Source: Kiloniellaceae bacterium
GTDB taxonomy: Bacteria > Pseudomonadota > Alphaproteobacteria > Kiloniellales > J153
Direction of reading: 5' to 3'
DNA length: 64,000 nucleotides
NCBI GenBank assembly: GCA_021776135.1
Contig: JAJFGL010000035.1
Span: forward strand, 38,335-102,334
This document shows, piece after piece, positions 34,159 through 42,186 of the stretch (position 1 is the first letter of the stretch; each line of letters opens with the position of its first letter). Below the pieces are notes generated by a model, which saw only the letters and a list, made by a program, of their open reading frames with translations, searched no databases and had not been told where the DNA came from. The position numbers and the translations under genes were made by a program.

Positions 34159-34613
34159 GTGGTCCCCTCTTTTCGCTTATACATGCGCAACAAGTTTCCA
34201 CCGCCCGGCGCGAGAAAATATTCAACCCGGTCCATGATCGCGTGCATGAGGTAGCTGCCGAGCTTGCCCGGCTGGATGTCGTTCAAGGCACGATGCCGGA
34301 TCGTACTGGGATCGACGATCGGCGCCCGGTCGCGCAGCTCGACCACTATCCCCGTGCTGTATCGTATGAGCGTGAGTTCGATCTCGCCGCCGTTGTCGCT
34401 CTGGTAGCCATGAACGATTATATTCTGACAGGCCTCGTCGACCGCGAGCACGACATCGCGGGAGCTATCCGGGGCCAGGCCGCACATCCGGGCCGATCTT
34501 TCGATGCCCGGACGGATCAACTTAATCCGGTCAACCTTAGCCGGAAAGCGCACATGAAGCAGGGTGTCGAGGCACTCCGACTGGACCGCCGTGTCGAACG
34601 CGGTATTACTCAT
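34155..34613 (-). CDS. RsbW-like serine kinase / anti-sigma-type ATPase
   Basis: 152 residues from ATG 34613 (an upstream start at 34634 is possible). HATPase_c_2 (GHKL) fold: N-box VLAVDEACQNIIVHGY, G1-like LRDRAPIVDPS, and G2-like PGKLGSYLMHAIMDRVEYF. Members phosphorylate a STAS partner on Ser or Thr and bind either that partner or a target such as a sigma factor. Its start overlaps the phosphatase stop and its end overlaps the STAS gene, so all three are translationally coupled. The target in this organism is unknown. Confidence 0.88.
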   Translation of the reverse strand: MSNTAFDTAVQSECLDTLLHVRFPAKVDRIKLIRPGIERSARMCGLAPDSSRDVVLAVDEACQNIIVHGYQSDNGGEIELTLIRYSTGIVVELRDRAPIVDPSTIRHRALNDIQPGKLGSYLMHAIMDRVEYFLAPGGGNLLRMYKRKEGTT

Positions 34614-35850
34614 GGGGCTTAATCCAGGCGTCATCGATGGCCAGCACGGTTAAATCGTCGCGCAAGCTCCATCCCTCTCGATTCAGCTCGCTCAAGAGTT
34701 TCTCGATGCGCTCAGCCATGGGCATGGCCGAGAGCGATTCCAACATCTGGATAAGTCCCTCGACGCCAAGCTGCTCGCCCTGGCCATAACGAAACTCGGT
34801 CAAGCCGTCGCTGAAGATGAAAAACTCTCCGCCTTCCATTGCGGCCCGCTGCGTTTCCAGTGTGAGTTCGGGTAGAATCCCCAAGGGCGGTGCATCGGCG
34901 GAAAACGATTCGTAGCCGCGATCCGGCGAGCGCAGCATCGGCGGTTCATGTCCGGCGTTGGCGAATTCTAAAATACCGCTTGCTGGATCGTAGGTGCCCG
35001 CGACCATGGTGACGAACATGCCGCGGCTGGCGGTTTCGTGGATTTCCCGATTCAGGCGCCGCAGAATCTCGGCCGGGCAAAAGATAGTCTTGCCGAGACA
35101 GCGGTACAAACTGGCTGACTTGGCCATGAGCAGGGCGGCATTCATACCCTTGCCCGAGACGTCGCCCAGGGCAAAAGCAATACGTTGATCCGGCAGGGTG
35201 AAGAAATCGAAGAAATCGCCGGATACCTGACGTATCGGCCGGTTAAATCCGAAGACCGGATACTCGCCCGGGGTGACGCTTGGCAGGAGGTGGCGCTGAA
35301 TTTCAGCCGCGAATTCGAGATCGCGGGTCGTGTCCCGTTGCGCATCGACCGCTTCCCTGAGTTGGACATTGGCGACCGCGAGGGCGGTCGCGTTGACCAT
35401 GGCCTGAAACAAAGCCAGGTCACGGCCGTCGAAACCGGCAGCGCCGTCTCTTCGGGTCAGCCGGATGACCGCGTAGGCCTCGCCGCGGGATAGGATGGGG
35501 GCGTAGGCGGTGGGCGCCTGGGTTCCATTATCGTCCAATTCGCAAACGAACGTACGCCGGCTCATGCAGCGGGCGAGCATGGGATCGTCGTGCCGCGTTG
35601 TTATCCGGTGGGGGGCCGCCCGTCCGCGCGAGGTTTTTAAGACAAAACCATCTGTGTCTTGGCGCCGGAGAAAAACCTCCGCGACCTCAAGCTGAAGAAT
35701 CCTGACCATGGCTTCCAGGGCCGTGTTCAAGGTCGCCGGAAGATCGCGCTCGATTGTTAGCTCTTGGCAAAAATAAGCCAAGATTTCGGCATCGGAGTCA
35801 GCTATCGGGGCCGGCTCGGCAGGGGCGTAAATGGCGCTTGTGACGGTCAT
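34606..35850 (-). CDS. GAF-PP2C (SpoIIE/RsbU-type) serine phosphatase
   Basis: 414 residues: a GAF-like sensor domain at about 30-170 (LEAMVRILQLEVAEVFLRR ... FQAMVNATALAVANVQL), a short coiled coil, then an SpoIIE/PP2C phosphatase domain with FALGDVSGKGMNAALLMAKSASL and FIFSDGLTEFRY supplying metal-binding Asp residues. It should dephosphorylate the STAS protein encoded two genes downstream, in response to a ligand or signal on the GAF domain. It is the first gene of the seven-gene operon. A CtrA-type box lies about 80 nt upstream of its start. Confidence 0.92.
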   Translation of the reverse strand: MTVTSAIYAPAEPAPIADSDAEILAYFCQELTIERDLPATLNTALEAMVRILQLEVAEVFLRRQDTDGFVLKTSRGRAAPHRITTRHDDPMLARCMSRRTFVCELDDNGTQAPTAYAPILSRGEAYAVIRLTRRDGAAGFDGRDLALFQAMVNATALAVANVQLREAVDAQRDTTRDLEFAAEIQRHLLPSVTPGEYPVFGFNRPIRQVSGDFFDFFTLPDQRIAFALGDVSGKGMNAALLMAKSASLYRCLGKTIFCPAEILRRLNREIHETASRGMFVTMVAGTYDPASGILEFANAGHEPPMLRSPDRGYESFSADAPPLGILPELTLETQRAAMEGGEFFIFSDGLTEFRYGQGEQLGVEGLIQMLESLSAMPMAERIEKLLSELNREGWSLRDDLTVLAIDDAWIKPHE

Positions 35851-36163
35851 GATCGCTAGGCCGGAATAGGGATAATTACGAGGGAAAAGCTACCAGAAAA
35901 GAATTAAGCCACCCTTGGTCTGAAAACGTTTAATGATCGATTAATCAATATAATCAAAAAGTAATATGTATAACCAATCTATTATCCCTACAATATAAGT
36001 ATAGAGTTTGATGCTTAGTTTTTGGGCTATATAAATAATCAATGCCTGCATAGTCCGTATTACAGCATAACATCCGAAAACCAGTAACATTTCCTCTTGC
36101 ATTGTGTTATCGGGTGGGGGAATATTGTTTGCGATAGTATGACGATTTCAGTGGTAACCGTCT
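35851..36163. other. AT-rich divergent intergenic region
   Basis: About 310 bases between the divergent phosphatase operon and the receiver/PAS gene, much richer in A and T than the coding sequence. It contains a TTAA-N7-TTAA box at 35930-35944 and several TATAAT-like hexamers, but no clear -35/-10 pair or RNA gene. Confidence 0.6.
35930..35944. promoter_or_regulatory. CtrA-type box TTAA-N7-TTAA
   Basis: TTAATGATCGATTAA has two TTAA half sites seven bases apart, the full CtrA binding consensus known from Caulobacter and relatives. It lies 80-94 nt upstream of the PP2C phosphatase start and about 220 nt upstream of the divergent receiver/PAS gene. With AT-rich surroundings a chance match is possible. 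Confidence 0.45.
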
Positions 36164-37285
36164 TTGGGATGCGGCGTGTTTGGGCCCAAGAAAATACCGG
36201 TTTTAATCTTCGACGAAGATCCCAATACGATCGAAGATTTCAAAATAATCTTGGATCCGTCGCAAGATCTAGGCGATGGATATAATCCAATGGGGGCCGC
36301 GTTCGAGGCCGCGCTTATCGGATCGAGTTCCATACGCGGCCGTTTTCCAAAACTTGACCTGGCGTTCAAAAGAAGCGGGCACGCGGCCATTGAAGCTGCC
36401 CGGCATGCGATAGAATGCGGGCAGCCATTTCGCATCGCATTTATCGACATCGGGGTGGCGCCCGGGCATTGGGGCCTCGACATCGCGGCCGCTCTTCGGG
36501 CCTTGGATTCGAAGCTGCATATCGTGCTCTCCCTCTCGGAACCGGGGCCCTGTCCCCTCGATCTGTGTGAACGTATCGCGCCCGCGGACTTGTTGAGCCT
36601 GTTGCGCAAGCCGCTTCACGCGCCTGAGATCGAGCAATTCATACTGTCGGCGGAGGCCCGGCATGTCCGCGAAACCGCGGACCGGGCGGTCCGTTCGCAA
36701 GCGCGCGATGTCGCGGCCAAGGCTCTACGCGATCTGCCCATCGCTTTGATCGTCGCGGAGCGGGACCGCAGGATCGTGGTCGCGACGGGCGCCGTGTCGC
36801 GTATATTTCCCGAATACCGGGGCGGGTTGGTGCCGGGGACATACTTACCGGAATCTTTAGCCTGGATCGCGCGGCCGGAAGGTGCGTACCGGAAGGCGGA
36901 GGAAACCGATCGCTTCCATGATGTCAGGGAGCTGTGCCTGGGCAATGAGCGATGGCTTATCGCCGCGACCGGGCCAACGGCCGGCGGTGGGGGAATGGGC
37001 CTTTTCCTGGATGTTAGCGATCAAAAGCGCGAACAGGCGCGGCGGGAGCTTAAAGCCCGGACTGCTCTCTTGTCGGAAAGCTTGACCGCATTTCGCCGCG
37101 GTGTGAGTGCGTTATTACGCGAATCCGCGCGGCCGGGCAGGGGCACGGCCTCTGACTCAAACGGGAAACCCGCTACCGGCGGTGAAGATTTCGCGGGCCA
37201 GTTGCAAGGTTTGATCGCTCAACTCGATGCGGCTCTAGTTCCGGCGGGAGTGAGCAATTCGCCGGTTGAACAATGGCGAAGTTAA
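36164..37285 (+). CDS. Degenerate receiver plus PAS protein
   Basis: 373 residues from TTG 36164 (GTG 36176 is an alternative; neither has a good ribosome binding site). Residues 10-165 resemble the receiver subtype with a long insert after helix 1 (VLIFDEDPNTIEDFKIIL ... FRIAFIDIGVAPGHWGLDIAAAL): the phospho-acceptor Asp is in FIDIGVAPG and a Lys in LLRKPLHAPEI, but the usual Thr/Tyr switch region reads LSLSE. Residues about 190-290 look like a PAS fold, followed by a coiled helix (SDQKREQARRELKARTALL). There is no kinase, GGDEF or DNA-binding output. The stop overlaps the next gene by 13 nt, suggesting a joint function. Confidence 0.7.
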   Translation: MGCGVFGPKKIPVLIFDEDPNTIEDFKIILDPSQDLGDGYNPMGAAFEAALIGSSSIRGRFPKLDLAFKRSGHAAIEAARHAIECGQPFRIAFIDIGVAPGHWGLDIAAALRALDSKLHIVLSLSEPGPCPLDLCERIAPADLLSLLRKPLHAPEIEQFILSAEARHVRETADRAVRSQARDVAAKALRDLPIALIVAERDRRIVVATGAVSRIFPEYRGGLVPGTYLPESLAWIARPEGAYRKAEETDRFHDVRELCLGNERWLIAATGPTAGGGGMGLFLDVSDQKREQARRELKARTALLSESLTAFRRGVSALLRESARPGRGTASDSNGKPATGGEDFAGQLQGLIAQLDAALVPAGVSNSPVEQWRS

Positions 37286-40200
37286 GTCTCTTAGGCGATT
37301 TTTGGCTTCAAGACTTGGCGCATGGCACGGTCGCCGTCGCGACCTTGAAGGGCCGGGCGCTTCTTGCCTATCTGGCTTGCGCGAAGGATAGAAGTGCGTC
37401 GCGTGACAGCTTGGCGTTGCTTCTATGGAGCGAAAGCGACGGCCGTAAATCGAAACGAAACCTGCGCCAAGTCCTATTCAAGCTGTCTCGCATTCTGGCG
37501 CGCCACGATCTCCCGATCCTTCATATCGACGCTCAGCGCGTCACCTTGCGGGCCGGCGAAGTCTGGGCCGATACATGGGAAATGGATGCGCTGGCCAAGA
37601 CGGAGTCCTTATCGGATCTCGTACGGGTTGGGCAACTCTATCGCGGCGAATTCCTGCAGGGGTTGATCCTGGACGCCCCCGTCTTCGGGGATTGGCTTGC
37701 CGATATGCGGACCCACTTCCAGAACCAAGCGCTCAACAGTTTGTATCGTTTGCTTGAGTGTCGGCGGGAGACCGGAGATTTGGACGGCGCCATATCGACC
37801 GGACTTCGCGCCTTGGAGATAGACCCTTCAGAGGAGCAGATTCATCGTGCCTTGATGGGGATGTATCTTGCGAAGGGAATGCGCGGCGCGGCGCTCACTC
37901 AATACCGGACCTGCCGATCTGTTTTGCGGCGTGATCTCGACGTGGCGCCAGAACCATCGACAGAGGTTATTTATCGGCAAATCCGCGCGAGCGGCCACGA
38001 CTCTCTGCCGGCTGGCGGTGCCCCGGTGAAGCCGGCGCCGGCGCCGCCCGAAGCATCTAGAGGGCGGGCCGCGGAATTTGAGGCATTGCATAAGAGCTTT
38101 AGCGAGGCGTGCCGCCATGGCGCCCGGGTGTTTGCCCTCAGTGGCGAAGCGGGTATCGGTAAAACGCACCTTATCGATGGCTTTGCGAGGCAGCTTGAGA
38201 AGCGCGGGGTTCCAATCTTTAGAATCGCCGCACGTCAGGCGGAGCAAGAGATCCCCCTGGCGCTTTGGCATAGGGTTTCGGGTGTCTTGCCGCCGTTGCG
38301 CGATACAAGCCTCCCCGAAGATACCGCTGGGTTGCGCGAGGTTACCTTAGCTTACGGCGATGCCAAGGAAGGTTTGACGAGGGATCGGGCTCAAGGCCCA
38401 GCCATTGCGATCCTGGAGGATCTACAATGGGCAGACGGCGATAGCCTACAGCGTCTCGGCCGTGACCTGCATAACCTGGGGCAAAAGCCCATACTATTCG
38501 TGACCGCCGCGCGCTTGTGGCCGGAAATGGATCCGGCTGGGATCGCGCCGGTCCAGCGCGACCTTGAAAAGGCCGGATTGATCCGGCATCGCCAACTCAA
38601 GCCTCTGTCATTCGGCGATTCCATGGCGCTGCTTGACGAGGCCTTCGCGGCGCGCGGGCTCTTGCCACTAAATGCCCGGCAAAGAAACCGGCGATGGAAA
38701 ATCGCTCAAGGAAACCCCGAGGCACTCTTGTCGAGATCGGCGCCGTCCACCCGTGACGATGCCCTCTCCTTGCCGCGTAATTTACGCCACAGCGCCCGGC
38801 AAATCATGGCCCGGCTGTCGTCTTACGAGCAAATCTTGGTTCACTTGGCCAGCTTGGCGCAGGGCCCGCTTGGGGGGGCTATTTTCACCCACGTGGCCAG
38901 ATGGGAACCGCGGTCCGTGGCCGCGTCGCTGGATAACCTGGTAACGAGGCAGTTGCTTCGCAAGAAGGGCGGCAAGTTCTCGATCGCCCGCCCGTGGTTC
39001 GCCGAGGCGGTGCGCCGCAGCATGCCGGCAAATTTCCGGCGGAGCCTGCATGGCGCGATTGCTTCGGCGATTCGAGAGCAAGAGTCCCAGGATCTCGCGC
39101 CCCACTACGAGGCCCTGGCCTACCATCACCGGGCCGCCGGAGAAGAGGACGCGGCGCTTGGGTATCGGCTGTCCGCCCTGGAGGCGGCTGTCGCGCGTGG
39201 CGCACGGAACCGGGTCTCCAGGGAACTGGATAGCTTGACGCGATCCCTGCCGGCGCGCTCGCCGGATCCGAAGCTGAACGCCGTTATTTGGCGCGCCGGA
39301 TTCCTGCGCGCGGCCCTGGCGGAAGCCGATGCCGATCCCGCATCGGCCTTGCAGCATCTACGCGCGCTTGAGAGGCGGGGGCCGCGTGACGACGACCCAA
39401 ATGCGGCCGCCACCTTGTTCCTGGCCTTGTCACGGGCGTGTTGCGTGGCGGGCGACGCCGCGGATGGGTTGCGCTATGCGCGCAGAAGCTTGCTACTCGC
39501 GGCTGATCTAGGCGGCGTGCAAGGCCCATGGAAACTGTCCGAGCGCCTGTTGTTTAGAAGTCATCTACATGTACCGGCGGCGGCCGAGGTTATATCCGGC
39601 CTAAAGGCCAGCGCCCGGAAAGCCCGTATGAAAAACGCCTGGTCTTCGCTTGGTGAGATCGCGACGGCTCAGGCCATGATGGAAGGCTTGAGCGGACGTT
39701 TCGCGGCGATGCGGGATTCCTTCGATACCGCGCGCGCGTCTCTCGCGCGCCAACCCGGCCCGCAAGCGGAGGCGGCCTTACTGCAAATCGACGGCATGAC
39801 CCAAAACTGGACCGGCGGCGGTTCGCGGGCGGTCGCGGTGCTCGGCAAGGCGCTCACCTTATCGCGTGCCATGGGTGACTTGATCGGATCCTGCGTTCTT
39901 CGCGGCCGCCGGGGCCAAGCGTATTTAGCTCAAGGTCTTCTTGAGGAATCCAGGACCGACTTGGAGCAAGCGATCACGGAAGCAAACGCGCTTGGTTCCA
40001 TACCGTATCTGCCGCTTTTTTATTCTTGGCTCGCCGAGGTTTCCTGCCGGAATGGGCGCCACGCCGCCGCCGCCAAACATGCGCGTCATGCCTTGTGCCT
40101 GTCGTACAAGCGGGGACAAGCCTGGACCCGCGCGCCGGTTCTGCGGAGCTTGGCTCACGGGCTTGCCCATGCGCACCGGCCGGATATCGACGCCGCGGGT

Positions 40201-40371
40201 AGAGCGATCCGCGAAGCGATCGCGATCCAACAATTCCTGGGGATCCGGGTCGGGGTCGCGAACTCGCATCTGACCTACGCTGAGGTTCGCCACGCCGCCG
40301 GCGATGCGGCGGGCGCCCGGACCCTGCGCCGGCAAGCCCGGGAAATGCACCGTAGCCTAGGCATCGGCTAG
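37273..40371 (+). CDS. BTAD-AAA-TPR transcriptional regulator (SARP/LuxR-like without LuxR tail)
   Basis: 1032 residues. The N-terminus (1-95) is an OmpR-like winged helix (LSLLGDFWLQ ... ALLAYLACAKDRSASRDSLALLLW), then a bacterial transcriptional activator domain (about 100-240, LYRGEFLQGLILDAPVFGDWL ... ALEIDPSEEQIHRALMGMYLAKGMRGAALTQYRTC), then an AAA domain with Walker A LSGEAGIGKTHLIDG (about 290) and Walker B AIAILEDLQWADGD, then TPR-like helices to the end. Such SARP-type proteins are activators that oligomerise on ATP binding. It overlaps the receiver/PAS gene, so the upstream protein may supply its signal. The target genes are not evident. Confidence 0.88.
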   Translation: MAKLSLLGDFWLQDLAHGTVAVATLKGRALLAYLACAKDRSASRDSLALLLWSESDGRKSKRNLRQVLFKLSRILARHDLPILHIDAQRVTLRAGEVWADTWEMDALAKTESLSDLVRVGQLYRGEFLQGLILDAPVFGDWLADMRTHFQNQALNSLYRLLECRRETGDLDGAISTGLRALEIDPSEEQIHRALMGMYLAKGMRGAALTQYRTCRSVLRRDLDVAPEPSTEVIYRQIRASGHDSLPAGGAPVKPAPAPPEASRGRAAEFEALHKSFSEACRHGARVFALSGEAGIGKTHLIDGFARQLEKRGVPIFRIAARQAEQEIPLALWHRVSGVLPPLRDTSLPEDTAGLREVTLAYGDAKEGLTRDRAQGPAIAILEDLQWADGDSLQRLGRDLHNLGQKPILFVTAARLWPEMDPAGIAPVQRDLEKAGLIRHRQLKPLSFGDSMALLDEAFAARGLLPLNARQRNRRWKIAQGNPEALLSRSAPSTRDDALSLPRNLRHSARQIMARLSSYEQILVHLASLAQGPLGGAIFTHVARWEPRSVAASLDNLVTRQLLRKKGGKFSIARPWFAEAVRRSMPANFRRSLHGAIASAIREQESQDLAPHYEALAYHHRAAGEEDAALGYRLSALEAAVARGARNRVSRELDSLTRSLPARSPDPKLNAVIWRAGFLRAALAEADADPASALQHLRALERRGPRDDDPNAAATLFLALSRACCVAGDAADGLRYARRSLLLAADLGGVQGPWKLSERLLFRSHLHVPAAAEVISGLKASARKARMKNAWSSLGEIATAQAMMEGLSGRFAAMRDSFDTARASLARQPGPQAEAALLQIDGMTQNWTGGGSRAVAVLGKALTLSRAMGDLIGSCVLRGRRGQAYLAQGLLEESRTDLEQAITEANALGSIPYLPLFYSWLAEVSCRNGRHAAAAKHARHALCLSYKRGQAWTRAPVLRSLAHGLAHAHRPDIDAAGRAIREAIAIQQFLGIRVGVANSHLTYAEVRHAAGDAAGARTLRRQAREMHRSLGIG

Positions 40372-40394
40372 GGTGATTTCCACAAGCTGCGTCT

Positions 40395-40410
40395 TGCCCG
40401 GAGCCGGGCA
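40395..40410. repeat. Short hairpin TGCCCGG/CCGGGCA after the BTAD gene
   Basis: TGCCCGG at 40395-40401 and CCGGGCA at 40404-40410 form a short stem about 25 nt after the stop, between convergent genes. There is no T tract, so it is at most a weak terminator. Confidence 0.35.
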
Positions 40411-40451
40411 GGGTAGAGCTATAGCCGAAAGTTAGCGGATATCGAGTCGCG

Positions 40452-41039
40452 CTATGCCGGAACGGCACAACTCCGGCGGCGCCGCCATTTAAGTAACCCA
40501 AGACTTCCAAGGGCGCTTAGCAAAAACCACGCGGCGGCTGGGAGCGGGACAGGTGGGATTGAGTCCAGCTTGGCTGAAACACTCACACCATTGAGAGTCA
40601 CGAAATCTACCGGCACGAAATAGCCGCCGAGGCCCCAGGACCAGAAGTCGGCCGACAAGGTGTAACCGGTATCTGCCCCGTCGGTGATGTCGCTCTCAGC
40701 GACATCGCCGTTGGCTTGCACAACCACGGTCGCGGCATTGAAGGTTCCGTTAAAAGAGGAGAGGACATTATCCGACGTGTCGAGCAGCTCGAACATGATG
40801 TTCGTGGGCACGTTCCCCGTGATTCCATCCATCACGGGATCGCTCAGGTCGAACATAGCTCGAAATTTGCAACCGCCTTCCACCTCATCCGCCTGGAATG
40901 AGCAGTTCTGGTCCAGTCCCCCCACGACATTATATCCGACGGTGGCGGCATTCGCTTTTCCGGCCGGTGCAAGGATTGCCAAGGAAACAACGAGGCAGCC
41001 CCAGGCCAATATCTTAGTCCCGGCCTGAAAGATATCCAT
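40452..41039 (-). CDS. VPLPA-CTERM sorting-domain secreted protein
   Basis: 195 residues: a signal peptide (AWGCLVVSLAILAPAGKANA, cleavage near residue 31), a beta-rich middle with two Cys (CSFQADEVEGGC), and a C-terminal tripartite sorting signal VPLPAAAWFLLSALGSLGLLKWRRRR, i.e. VPLPA motif, hydrophobic helix, basic end. VPLPA-CTERM proteins are processed by exosortase-like enzymes in alphaproteobacteria and are often linked to exopolysaccharide export. No exosortase or glycosyl polymer genes lie beside it. The ATG at 41039 follows a GGGGGTGTAGG stretch. Confidence 0.85.
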   Translation of the reverse strand: MDIFQAGTKILAWGCLVVSLAILAPAGKANAATVGYNVVGGLDQNCSFQADEVEGGCKFRAMFDLSDPVMDGITGNVPTNIMFELLDTSDNVLSSFNGTFNAATVVVQANGDVAESDITDGADTGYTLSADFWSWGLGGYFVPVDFVTLNGVSVSAKLDSIPPVPLPAAAWFLLSALGSLGLLKWRRRRSCAVPA

Positions 41040-41062
41040 GACCTACACCCCCGTGTCGTTTG

Positions 41063-41092
41063 GTCCAGTACAGGGGGAAAATTACACTGGAC
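41063..41092. repeat. Inverted repeat GTCCAGT/ACTGGAC upstream of the VPLPA-CTERM gene
   Basis: GTCCAGT at 41063-41069 and ACTGGAC at 41086-41092, separated by 16 bases and located 24-53 nt upstream of the gene start at 41039 on the reverse strand, where a promoter or operator would be expected. The same CCAGT core recurs in the tandem repeat at 41169. Confidence 0.5.
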
Positions 41093-41168
41093 TTCAGATG
41101 TCATGCAACATGTGAGCGCCAAAGTTACGCACAGGCCTTGCGTTGCGTGGCGCCGGGCGGGGGTTGGG

Positions 41169-41188
41169 CCAGTGTTGTCCAGTGTTGT
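41169..41188. repeat. Tandem direct repeat of CCAGTGTTGT
   Basis: Two adjacent exact copies of a 10-base unit in the 298-base divergent space between the VPLPA-CTERM gene and phnX. The rest of that space is AT-rich on the phnX side (TATAACCTATATTATC near 41218), a probable promoter region for phnX, with no other feature seen. Confidence 0.6.
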
Positions 41189-41337
41189 ATTGAATCCATG
41201 CCTTTCTGACTCATCGATATAACCTATATTATCTGTATATCTTTTGTATTGGATCGATAGGTCGTGGAGCGGCGATACTGCCGCCTCTCCCAGTTCTCCC
41301 CGGCCTCTTGGCCCGGCAAAATGAAAGATAGCTAAAC

Positions 41338-42186
41338 ATGCGATTCACCCACGAACGCGAGTTCACCTATAGCCGTTCTTACCGCGGTCCCATTCGTTGC
41401 GTGATCTTCGATTGGGCCGGAACCACCATGGATTTCGGCTGCATGGCCCCGGCCGTGGTCTTCTGCCAAGTCTTCGAGAAGGCCGGCGTGCCGATCAGCC
41501 TCGAAGAGGCACGGATTCCCATGGGCGCCCACAAGAAGGTCCACATCGGCCTGATCTGCGAGATTCCGAGCGTGCGCCGCCGCTGGATCGAAAAGCACGG
41601 TAGCGAGCCCACCGAAGCCGACGTGGTCCGTATGTTCGAGGAATTCGTGCCCATGCAGGAAGCTTGCCTGTCCGATTATTCGCAACTCATCCCCGGCACC
41701 CTCGAGGTCGTGGGCGAGTGCCGCAAACGGGGCTACAAGATCGGCTCCACCTCGGGCTATTTGCCGGGCATGCTGGAGATCAACCAGCGCGACGGCAAGA
41801 AGCAAGGCTACGATCCCGACGCCACCTTTGGCGCCGCCGACGTGCCGCGCGGCCGCCCCTTCGGTCACATGGTCTTGCGCAATATCCTGGAGCTCGACAT
41901 CTCGCCGGTGCAGTCCGTGGTCAAGATCGACGATACCCTGACCGGGATCGAAGAGGGCCTCAACGCCGGGTGCTGGGCTATCGGCCTGGCCATTTCCGGC
42001 AACGAGGTCGGGGTGCAGCTCGACGAATGGAATGGCTTCTCCGAAGAGGTCAAGCAGAAGCACCGCGATCGCATCTACCCGACCATGTACCAACGCGGCG
42101 CGCATTACGTGATCGACAGCATCGCCGATCTCATGCCCTGTCTCGACGATATCGAGGCCCGTATGAAGCGCGGCGATAAGCCCTAA
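41338..42186 (+). CDS. phnX: Phosphonoacetaldehyde hydrolase
   Basis: 282-residue HAD-superfamily enzyme that cleaves phosphonoacetaldehyde to acetaldehyde and phosphate, the second step of 2-aminoethylphosphonate breakdown. The catalytic motif VIFDWAGTTMDFGCMAP gives nucleophile Asp25; the Schiff-base Lys66 in PMGAHKKVHI lies 41 residues later, the same distance as Asp12-Lys53 in the Bacillus cereus enzyme. IGSTSGYLPGML and VKIDDTLTGIEEGLNAGCWAIGLAISGNEVG complete the family pattern. No phnW aminotransferase or transporter is adjacent; the MFS gene is convergent. The start follows the weak stretch AAGATAG. Confidence 0.95.
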   Translation: MRFTHEREFTYSRSYRGPIRCVIFDWAGTTMDFGCMAPAVVFCQVFEKAGVPISLEEARIPMGAHKKVHIGLICEIPSVRRRWIEKHGSEPTEADVVRMFEEFVPMQEACLSDYSQLIPGTLEVVGECRKRGYKIGSTSGYLPGMLEINQRDGKKQGYDPDATFGAADVPRGRPFGHMVLRNILELDISPVQSVVKIDDTLTGIEEGLNAGCWAIGLAISGNEVGVQLDEWNGFSEEVKQKHRDRIYPTMYQRGAHYVIDSIADLMPCLDDIEARMKRGDKP

